Positions 57,226 to 64,000 of a stretch of DNA of 64,000 nt are shown one piece after another. The notes below the pieces were generated by a model that was not told the DNA's origin, did not search any database, and worked only from the letters and a program-made list of their open reading frames with translations. The stretch is from Hyphomicrobium sp. (GTDB taxonomy: Bacteria; Pseudomonadota; Alphaproteobacteria; Rhizobiales; Hyphomicrobiaceae). Location of the stretch: positions 248,001 to 312,000 of the forward strand of contig JAIEMV010000003.1 in the NCBI GenBank assembly GCA_019751875.1. Reading direction: 5' to 3'. Position 1 is the first letter of the stretch; the number at the start of each line of letters is the position of its first letter. A program made the position numbers and the translations under genes.

Positions 57226-57528
57226 TTAGCCCTGCTGACGGGGAACCAAGCTGACGACGTTGCCGATTGCCTGTCCCTGTTGCTCGTACACCTCGAGAAA
57301 GGCGATCAGGCTGTCGAGGTGGACGAGGTAATTGGTCCTGTCGAGCTGGGTCTCATCGAGCGAGTGACTGGAAAAATCTGCGCCTTCGATGGCGTCGTCG
57401 AGAAGCCCAACGGCATTGTCGTAGGGGGTGGTGTTCCAATAGGGGACGTCTTCACGGTCCGTTACGCGCTCGCGGATGCCGCGAAGGCTGGCGGCGACGG
57501 CGCGGATGCGGCACAAGTCGACGGTCAT
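57226..57528 (-). CDS. Hypothetical protein on the opposite strand inside the nuo cluster, 100 aa
   Basis: A soluble helical protein (RIRAVAASLRGIRERV, and LVHLDSLIAFLEVYEQQGQ). AGGGAG precedes its ATG at 57528. It converges on nuoD with three bases between stops. No family recognised. Its presence on the minus strand splits the nuo operon physically, so nuoE onwards probably needs its own promoter. Confidence 0.6.
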   Translation of the reverse strand: MTVDLCRIRAVAASLRGIRERVTDREDVPYWNTTPYDNAVGLLDDAIEGADFSSHSLDETQLDRTNYLVHLDSLIAFLEVYEQQGQAIGNVVSLVPRQQG

Positions 57529-57662
57529 GTTCGGCTCCCTGGTATGGGCAGTTCGTAACGAACGGTTAGGAGATCGTTCACGTTAAACTTCGGAGTTTAT
57601 GGATCACGGTGACTATACCGCTATAACCGACCGCTATGTCATAGCTAGCGCGGGCTCGTGCG

Positions 57663-57812
57663 ATGTTCGAGTTCCAAACTCACACCGACCTTGTGATTTC
57701 GCTCACATTTCTAGTCTGGGCGCTGATCCTTTACCTCGTTAACGTTCGCGGCAGGCGGCGGCGGACGCAGCACGAAGCCTGGCGTAAGGACTCTCTCAGC
57801 CGCTGGAATTGA
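57663..57812 (+). CDS. Small single-pass membrane protein, 49 aa
   Basis: A 49-codon frame MFEFQTHTDLVIS with one membrane helix (LTFLVWALILYLVNV) and a strongly basic tail (RGRRRRTQHEAWRKD), a small inner-membrane protein layout with the basic tail in the cytosol. No clear ribosome site, so confidence is limited. Confidence 0.4.
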   Translation: MFEFQTHTDLVISLTFLVWALILYLVNVRGRRRRTQHEAWRKDSLSRWN

Positions 57813-57980
57813 CCATTCGGGCGCCTGCCTCCTTGATTTGTCCGCCGCAGCACTGCGATATGGCCGGGAGCGGCTTGGTTTAGCAGATTGGCGCCGGCTG
57901 GACGGCGGGGCTGTTCCACTTGCAAAGATTGAGTTGCAACTTGGCCGGGTGACCGGCTCAAGCTGGTGGGAGGGGCTGAC

Positions 57981-58340
57981 ATGATCGATGAGCGCTTTTT
58001 GTTGGCGGTGGCGGCGTTGGGCTGGGGGCTTTCACTTTCGACCTATCGCGTGTTCGCGCGTCGAAACGGTTGGCCCATGGGATCACTGCAGGCCGATCTG
58101 CCGGCTGTGCCGGTGGTCCTGGGGTTGGCGGCGTTTCTGGCGGGGATCCTGTTTGCAGCAGCTCGAGGTCCGGACGACGGCGGCTGGGTGATCGTTCTGT
58201 TCGGTCTTCTCCTTGCTGTTTTCTGGACCGGGTTTCTGCGTGTGGGATCGCAGATCTCGCTGTTCCTAGCCCCCGTTGCGCTGATCTTGTTGCTGCTCGC
58301 GTGGTTCAGTGACTTCGATAAGCTCCTCTATTGGACCTAA
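57981..58340 (+). CDS. Hypothetical membrane protein, 119 aa
   Basis: GGGAGGGG precedes the ATG at 57981. Four hydrophobic segments (FLLAVAALGWGLSLSTY, VPVVLGLAAFLAGILFAAA, GWVIVLFGLLLAVFWTGFL and ISLFLAPVALILLLLAWF). No family recognised. It lies between nuoD and nuoE on the nuo strand. Confidence 0.6.
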   Translation: MIDERFLLAVAALGWGLSLSTYRVFARRNGWPMGSLQADLPAVPVVLGLAAFLAGILFAAARGPDDGGWVIVLFGLLLAVFWTGFLRVGSQISLFLAPVALILLLLAWFSDFDKLLYWT

Positions 58341-58685
58341 GTCCCGTGGGTTAAGCCTCGACCTAGGGCGGATGGAGCATCGGAAATCAGCAGGTTAAGC
58401 CGCCCCCGCAAAATTCTGATTCGCGCCGCCTTCCTCGCGACATCGCAGCGCGGGCGGTCCACCAATTGGCGAACCCATCCCCGCTTGCTTTGCCTGCACC
58501 AACACCGTAACTGAAATCCGGAACCGTCGAAGGGTTCGCGGGGTGGGGACGCCCTTAGAATTCGCGTGCCTCGGAGCAATGCGTACTGCGCATTGAGCCG
58601 CACGCAGGCCCCACTTCGATGAGCGTCACAGTGGCAGTCCGGTGTGGGGCGATATCGCCCTGCGCTTGGCAGTTTGGAGCCGTGC
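58341..58685. other. Intergenic region before nuoE
   Basis: About 345 bases with no supported gene. Since the upstream minus-strand gene interrupts the operon, a promoter for nuoE-onward may lie here, but I see no convincing hexamers. Confidence 0.4.
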
Positions 58686-59636
58686 ATGGCCGTTCGCCGC
58701 TTACATCCAGATCAACCCGCGGGCTTTGCTTTCACGTCGGAAAACCTGGCGTGGGTGAATGCGACCATCTCTAAGTATCCGCAGGGCAAGCAGGCCTCGG
58801 CGGTGATCCCGGTGCTATGGCGCGCACAGGAACAGATCGGCGGCTGGATTACGGAACCGGCGATCCGCGTCGTAGCCGACCTGCTCGGAATGGCGCATAT
58901 CCGCGTCCTTGAAATCGCGACGTTCTACACGATGTTTCAATTGGCCCCGATCGGGTCCAAGGCGCACGTGCAGGTGTGCGGAACTACACCGTGCATGCTG
59001 CGGGGTTCCAAGGACCTGATCAAGGTCTGCAAAAAGCGGATTGCCGAGGATCCATTCCATCTGTCTGACGACGGAGCGTTTTCGTGGGAAGAGGTGGAGT
59101 GCCTCGGGTCGTGCGCGAATGCCCCCATGGTCCAGATCGGCGCTGACACCTACGAAGATCTGACGCCCGCAAGTTTTGACGCCCTGCTCGATGGTTTTGC
59201 TCAGGGCATGCCGCCGAAGCCCGGCTCGCAGATCGGTCGTACGGCTTCGTGTCCTGAAGGCGGCCCGACGACACTGTCCGATCCGTCGCTGTTCGACGGG
59301 TCGCGTGTGGGCCAGTGGCAGAAGCGATTGGAGCATGGCTCTGGCGGTTCAGCGCCTGCGGCTCCGGCTACGCCTGTGGCTCCGTCCACGCCCCCGGCTG
59401 CCTCGGCGCCACCGGCGTCGGCTACTCCGATTGAAGGGTCGAAGCCGTTCGTCCATCCAGCGGCGCTCGCCGCGATGGCGAATGCGGGGATCGTGAAGGA
59501 ACTCGAAGATCGTGGGAGCGCGGGTGGCAAGCCCATCCCAGCGGGCGAGTTGGCGAGCCTGGCGCAGTTGGCCCGCGTCAAGGGGCCCGCCGCTTTCGGC
59601 GCTAAGCCGGACGACAACGACGGCGTGAAGGGATAA
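58686..59636 (+). CDS. nuoE: NADH-quinone oxidoreductase subunit E with C-terminal extension
   Basis: The 316-residue NuoE binds a [2Fe-2S] cluster: ligands lie in [11 protein letters not shown] and [15 protein letters not shown]. Residues 1-180 are the conserved thioredoxin-like domain; the remainder is an Ala/Pro-rich linker ([18 protein letters not shown]) followed by a short helical segment. Such extensions are common in NuoE of Hyphomicrobiales. Start at 58686 ([16 protein letters not shown]). Confidence 0.95.
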   Translation: MAVRRLHPDQPAGFAFTSENLAWVNATISKYPQGKQASAVIPVLWRAQEQIGGWITEPAIRVVADLLGMAHIRVLEIATFYTMFQLAPIGSKAHVQVCGTTPCMLRGSKDLIKVCKKRIAEDPFHLSDDGAFSWEEVECLGSCANAPMVQIGADTYEDLTPASFDALLDGFAQGMPPKPGSQIGRTASCPEGGPTTLSDPSLFDGSRVGQWQKRLEHGSGGSAPAAPATPVAPSTPPAASAPPASATPIEGSKPFVHPAALAAMANAGIVKELEDRGSAGGKPIPAGELASLAQLARVKGPAAFGAKPDDNDGVKG

Positions 59637-59644
59637 CGCAGTTC

Positions 59645-60934
59645 ATGGCGATGCTGGCCGACAAAGACCGGATTTTCACCAACCTGTATGGGCTGCACGA
59701 TTCCGGCCTTAAGGCAGCGATGAAGCGCGGCCAGTGGGACGGAACGAAGCTGCTGATCGACCAGGGACACGACTGGATTATCAACGAGGTCAAGCAGTCG
59801 GGCCTGCGCGGGCGCGGCGGGGCGGGCTTTCCCACCGGGCTCAAGTGGTCGTTCATGCCGAAGGCCGATTCGCGGCCGAGCTATCTGGTGATCAACGCGG
59901 ATGAGAGCGAGCCCGGCTCGTGCAAGGACCGCGAGATCCTGCGCCATGATCCGCAGCTTCTGATCGAAGGCGCTCTGCTGGCGTCGTTCGCGATGCGGGC
60001 GCATACATGCTATGTTTATCTACGGGGTGAATACATTCGCGAGCGCGAGGCCCTTCAGCGGGCGGTGGATGAAGCGTATGCGGCCAAGTTGATCGGTAAG
60101 AACAACGTCCACGGCTGGGATTTCGATCTCTATCTTCACCACGGCGCGGGTGCCTACATCTGCGGTGAAGAGACCGCACTCCTGGAGAGCCTCGAAGGCA
60201 AAAAGGGTCAGCCGCGGTTGAAGCCGCCGTTCCCTGCCAACGTCGGTCTTTACGGTGCGCCGACCACGATCAACAACGTGGAGAGCATCGCAGTCGTCCC
60301 GGACATTCTGCGGCGCGGGGCGAAGTGGTTCGAGGCGCTCGGCAAGCCGAATAACTCCGGGACGAAGCTGTTCCAGATCTCGGGCCACGTGAACAAGCCT
60401 TGCGTGGTCGAAGAGGAGATGGGCATTCCGCTGCGACAGCTCATCGAGGAGCATGCAGGCGGCGTGCGCGGCGGGTGGAACAATCTTCTGGCTGTCATCC
60501 CTGGCGGATCGTCGGTGCCGCTGGTGCCGGCGGAACTCTGCCAGGACCTGACAATGGATTTTGATGCGCTGCTCAAGGTCAAGTCGGGGCTTGGCACCGC
60601 AGCGCTCATCGTGATGGACAAATCAACCGACATCGTGCGTGCGATCGCGCGCATCTCGTATTTCTACAAGCACGAGAGCTGCGGCCAATGCACGCCGTGT
60701 CGGGAGGGCACAGGTTGGATGTGGCGCGTTCTCGAACGGATGGCGGAGGGCCGAGCGGAGAAGCGCGAGATCGATCTGCTGTTCGACGTCACGAAACAGG
60801 TAGAGGGGCATACGATCTGCGCGCTCGGGGACGCGGCGGCGTGGCCGGTACAGGGTCTCATCCGGCATTTCCGCGACGAGATCGAGAAGCGCATCGATAC
60901 GTATCACGGCGGCCATAAGGAAGCTGCCGAGTGA
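59645..60934 (+). CDS. nuoF: NADH-quinone oxidoreductase subunit F
   Basis: The 429-residue subunit that binds NADH, FMN and a [4Fe-4S] cluster. It has [17 protein letters not shown] (NADH/FMN site), [21 protein letters not shown] and the cluster motif [12 protein letters not shown] with a later Cys in [13 protein letters not shown]. It starts eight bases after nuoE. Confidence 0.97.
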   Translation: MAMLADKDRIFTNLYGLHDSGLKAAMKRGQWDGTKLLIDQGHDWIINEVKQSGLRGRGGAGFPTGLKWSFMPKADSRPSYLVINADESEPGSCKDREILRHDPQLLIEGALLASFAMRAHTCYVYLRGEYIREREALQRAVDEAYAAKLIGKNNVHGWDFDLYLHHGAGAYICGEETALLESLEGKKGQPRLKPPFPANVGLYGAPTTINNVESIAVVPDILRRGAKWFEALGKPNNSGTKLFQISGHVNKPCVVEEEMGIPLRQLIEEHAGGVRGGWNNLLAVIPGGSSVPLVPAELCQDLTMDFDALLKVKSGLGTAALIVMDKSTDIVRAIARISYFYKHESCGQCTPCREGTGWMWRVLERMAEGRAEKREIDLLFDVTKQVEGHTICALGDAAAWPVQGLIRHFRDEIEKRIDTYHGGHKEAAE

Positions 60935-60999
60935 ATTGAAGTGTCGTGGCCGCGCTCTGACGCACGGCCATTTTGAATCCTATGGACGAGAAGAGACGC

Positions 61000-63069
61000 A
61001 TGGCACGGAAGCTCATCGTCGACGGTGTAGAGATCGAGGTGGAAGACGGCACCACGCTGATGCATGCGTGTGAGGCTGTGGGCGCCGAGATCCCGCGCTT
61101 TTGTTATCACGAGCGTCTGTCGATAGCGGGCAACTGCCGCATGTGCCTTGTGGAAGTCGAAGGCAGCCCCAAGCCGATCGCGTCGTGCGCGATGCTGGTC
61201 AATGACCTGCCGCCCAACCGCGATGGTTCGCCCAAGAAGATTTTCACCAAGAGCACAGTTGCCAAAAAAGCGCGCGAAGGTGTGATGGAGTTCCTATTGC
61301 TCAATCACCCGCTGGATTGCCCGATCTGCGACCAGGGTGGCGAGTGCGACCTGCAGGATCAGGCCATGGCGTTCGGCATGGGCGGGTCGCGCTACGAAGA
61401 GAACAAGCGGGCGGTCGAGGACAAGTACATCGGGCCGCTGATCAAGACGGTGATGACGCGCTGCATCCACTGTACGCGGTGCGTGCGATACATGACCGAG
61501 ATCGCGGGCGTGGAAGAATTGGGTCTGATCGGACGCGGCGAAGACGCCGAGATCACGACCTATCTCGAAAAGGGCATCCTGACCGAAATGAGCGCCAACG
61601 CCGTGGACCTGTGCCCCGTCGGCGCGCTGACGCATCGGCCGTGGGCGCATAATGCGCGTCCGTGGGAATTGAAGAAGACGGAAAGTATCGACGTGATGGA
61701 TGCTGTCGGCTCCGCAATTCGCGTCGACACGCGCGGTCGCGAGGTGATGCGCATTCTGCCGCGCAACAACGATTCGGTGAACGAGGAGTGGATCTCCGAC
61801 AAGACGCGGCATGTCGTCGACGGATTAAAGATGCAGCGGCTGGACCGGCCGTATGTGCGTCGGAACGGGCGACTCGTGGCTGCCACATGGGCCGAAGCGC
61901 TGGATGCCGTGGCGCAGCGGCTGAAATCGACGATCCCGGCGAGGATCGGTGCGATCGCGGGCGACTTGGCGGGGGCGGAGGAGATGTTCGCGCTGCGCGA
62001 ACTCATGACGGGCCTCGGCGTGATGAATCTGGATTGCCGGCAGGCCGGTGAGGCATTCGATCCGTCGGCAGGGCGCGCGGGCTATCTGTTCAATGCCACT
62101 ATCGAGGGCATCGACGTTGCCGATACGATCCTGATCGTGGGCGCCAATCCGCGGCTGGAAGCGCCGGTTCTCAATTCACGCCTGCGCCGCCGCGCTCGCC
62201 AGCCAGGCGTCACAGTGGCGCTGATCGGCGAGGCGGTGGACCTCGGTTACAAGTATCAGCATCTGGGTACCGACCCGTCGGCGATCACGAAGATATTACA
62301 GGCTCCGGCGGTACCGGCAGAGCACCCGATGATCATCGTCGGCAGCGGCGCGGTGTCTCGGTCCGACGGAGCGGCCATCCTAGGCGCAGTGGCGAAGGCG
62401 GCTTTGCAGTTCGGCATCGTGAAGGACGGCTGGAACGGGTTCTCTGTGCTCCATACGGCGGCGGCGCGCGTGGCGGGTCTCGACCTCGGCTTCGTGCCGG
62501 GGGCGAACGGCTTGACGGCGCAGCAGATGGCCGCGGGCGGGGTGGATGTGCTGTTCAATCTCGGCGCGGATGAGATTGATATCGCCCCGGGGCCATTCGT
62601 GATCTACCAGGGGAGCCACGGGGATCGCGGCGCGCATCGTGCCGATGTCATCCTGCCGGGCGCCGCCTACACGGAGAAGAGCGCGACTTACATCAACACG
62701 GAGGGCCGCGCGCAGCAGACGGTGCGGTCCGTATTCCCGCCGGGAGAAGCGCGCGAGGACTGGACCATCCTGCGTGCGGTGTCGGCAGAGATCGGCAATC
62801 CGCTGCCATTCGATACGCTGGAACAATTGCGGGCGAAGATGTACGCGGCAGTGCCGCAGCTGGCCGCGCTCAATACGGTGGCTGCCGCGGATGCCAAAGG
62901 CATCGAGGCGCTGGCCACAAAGGCCGGTGTGATGCGGGATGACCGTTTTGTTGCACCGATCAAGGATTTTTATCTGACAAATCCGATCGCGCGTGCGTCG
63001 CAGGTGATGGCGGAACTGAGCGCGCTGCGTCATGCGGCGGCGGGCAAGACACTGTCGGCTGCGGAATAG
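61000..63069 (+). CDS. nuoG: NADH-quinone oxidoreductase subunit G
   Basis: The 689-residue iron-sulfur subunit. The N-terminal [2Fe-2S] domain has FCYHERLSIAGNCRMCLVEV; then HPLDCPICDQGGECDLQD and CIHCTRCVRYMTEIAG carry further clusters. The molybdopterin-like domain follows with IGAIAGDLAGAEEMF and ADVILPGAAYTEKSATYINTEGR. The start at 61000 is preferred because GAGAAGAG precedes it; ATG 60982 is possible. Confidence 0.96.
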   Translation: MARKLIVDGVEIEVEDGTTLMHACEAVGAEIPRFCYHERLSIAGNCRMCLVEVEGSPKPIASCAMLVNDLPPNRDGSPKKIFTKSTVAKKAREGVMEFLLLNHPLDCPICDQGGECDLQDQAMAFGMGGSRYEENKRAVEDKYIGPLIKTVMTRCIHCTRCVRYMTEIAGVEELGLIGRGEDAEITTYLEKGILTEMSANAVDLCPVGALTHRPWAHNARPWELKKTESIDVMDAVGSAIRVDTRGREVMRILPRNNDSVNEEWISDKTRHVVDGLKMQRLDRPYVRRNGRLVAATWAEALDAVAQRLKSTIPARIGAIAGDLAGAEEMFALRELMTGLGVMNLDCRQAGEAFDPSAGRAGYLFNATIEGIDVADTILIVGANPRLEAPVLNSRLRRRARQPGVTVALIGEAVDLGYKYQHLGTDPSAITKILQAPAVPAEHPMIIVGSGAVSRSDGAAILGAVAKAALQFGIVKDGWNGFSVLHTAAARVAGLDLGFVPGANGLTAQQMAAGGVDVLFNLGADEIDIAPGPFVIYQGSHGDRGAHRADVILPGAAYTEKSATYINTEGRAQQTVRSVFPPGEAREDWTILRAVSAEIGNPLPFDTLEQLRAKMYAAVPQLAALNTVAAADAKGIEALATKAGVMRDDRFVAPIKDFYLTNPIARASQVMAELSALRHAAAGKTLSAAE

Positions 63070-63087
63070 GGAAGGGCAAGAGACGCG

Positions 63088-64000
63088 ATGGCGGAACAGT
63101 CGAGCCTTTGGGACAGTATTATCTGGCTCGCGGTCAACGTGGGGCTCAGCCTCGCGCTGTTAACCGGGCTCCTGATCATCATTGCCTATCTGCTGCTGCT
63201 CGACCGCAAGGTATGGGCAGCGGTGCAGTTGCGCAAAGGTCCTAACGTGGTCGGTCCGTGGGGGCTGCTGCAATCGTTCGCGGATTTGATCAAGTTCGCC
63301 GTGAAGGAGCCGATCATTCCAGCGGGCGCCAACAAGGGCGTTTTCCTGCTTGCTCCCCTGGCGACGGCAGTGTGCGCGCTGGCTGCGTGGGCGGTGATTC
63401 CGATCAGTGAGAACAACTGGGGCAAGTGGGTGATCTCCGATTTGAACGTCGGCATCCTATACGTGCTCGCAATCTCCTCGCTCGGCGTTTACGGCGTGAT
63501 CATGGGCGGGTGGGCGTCGAACTCAAAGTATCCGTTCATGGGCGCGCTACGCTCGGCGGCGCAGATGGTCTCATACGAGGTGTCGATCGGCTTCGTTATC
63601 ATCACGGTGCTGCTGCTGGTCGGATCGCTCAACATGACCGATATCGTCCGCGCGCAGGCCGATGGGATCGGGACCTCTGCGGGGTTGCCTGCGTCGTTCC
63701 TCGATTGGCACTGGTTGGTGCTCTTGCCGATGTTCGTGATCTTCTTCATCTCGGCGCTGGCCGAGACGAACCGGCCGCCGTTCGACCTCGTGGAAGCGGA
63801 ATCGGAACTCGTAGCGGGCTTCATGGTGGAGTATTCGTCGACGCCCTACCTGCTCTTCATGCTCGGCGAGTACGTGGCGATCGTGACCATGTGTGCAATC
63901 GGCACCATCCTGTTCCTGGGCGGATGGCTTCCGCCGCTCGATATCGTTCCATTCAACATGGTGCCGGGGATCGTCTGGTTTATTCTCAAGGCCACGTTCC
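63088..64000 (+). CDS. nuoH: NADH-quinone oxidoreductase subunit H (partial, runs off the window)
   Basis: The membrane subunit that shapes the quinone entry chamber. The 304 visible codons include [49 protein letters not shown] and [29 protein letters not shown], all signature regions. The C-terminal helix or two lie beyond the right edge. Confidence 0.96.
   Translation, partial: MAEQSSLWDSIIWLAVNVGLSLALLTGLLIIIAYLLLLDRKVWAAVQLRKGPNVVGPWGLLQSFADLIKFAVKEPIIPAGANKGVFLLAPLATAVCALAAWAVIPISENNWGKWVISDLNVGILYVLAISSLGVYGVIMGGWASNSKYPFMGALRSAAQMVSYEVSIGFVIITVLLLVGSLNMTDIVRAQADGIGTSAGLPASFLDWHWLVLLPMFVIFFISALAETNRPPFDLVEAESELVAGFMVEYSSTPYLLFMLGEYVAIVTMCAIGTILFLGGWLPPLDIVPFNMVPGIVWFILKATF

Overview
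The window reads as a chromosomal segment of an alphaproteobacterium of the order Hyphomicrobiales (Rhizobiales), most like the Hyphomicrobium-type families. Support: high GC, the tig-clpP-clpX-lon-hup gene order, a rhizobial-style nuo operon with an Ala/Pro-extended NuoE, Crp/Fnr paralogues with FNR/FixK-type boxes, and LexA boxes of the alphaproteobacterial form GTTC-N7-GTTC. The genus is inference; no rRNA lies in the window.

Layout. 1-8.3 kb: mostly small exported proteins and lipoproteins on the minus strand, with a Crp/Fnr regulator, an SRPBCC protein and a BLUF photoreceptor followed by a flavodoxin-fold oxidoreductase. 8.3-9.9 kb: a lower-GC two-gene cassette (DUF5131 three-Cys protein plus TcmP) with its own promoter and a LexA box on the -10. 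10-22 kb: uvrA, exported and membrane proteins, a double beta-barrel outer-membrane protein, ssb with a LexA box, and a PRC-barrel protein. 22-34 kb: gyrA, a second Crp/Fnr regulator divergent from ompW across two FNR boxes, coaD, an alkyltransferase-like protein, two cyclophilins, queA-tgt (queuosine; Tgt has lost three of four zinc ligands), DUF1223 and EamA proteins. 34-42.7 kb: tRNA-Lys, sseA, a broken bluB, opgD and an RND efflux pair. 43-50.4 kb: tRNA-Leu and the proteostasis block tig, clpP, clpX, lon (with a sigma-32-like promoter) and hupB. 50.4-52.5 kb: tRNA-Val, a truncated tRNA-Val copy and tRNA-Asp within hairpin-rich repeats, including six exact-period 98-bp units. 53.1-64 kb: the Complex I operon nuoA to nuoH, interrupted by non-nuo genes; nuoH runs off the right edge.

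The strongest candidate for an undescribed system is the LexA-box-controlled tcmP/three-Cys cassette. Other points: the zinc-site-less Tgt; a family of nested palindromes whose outer arms differ between copies yet still pair, one lying in frame inside uvrA; the tRNA-linked 98-bp repeats; and the in-frame stop in bluB.
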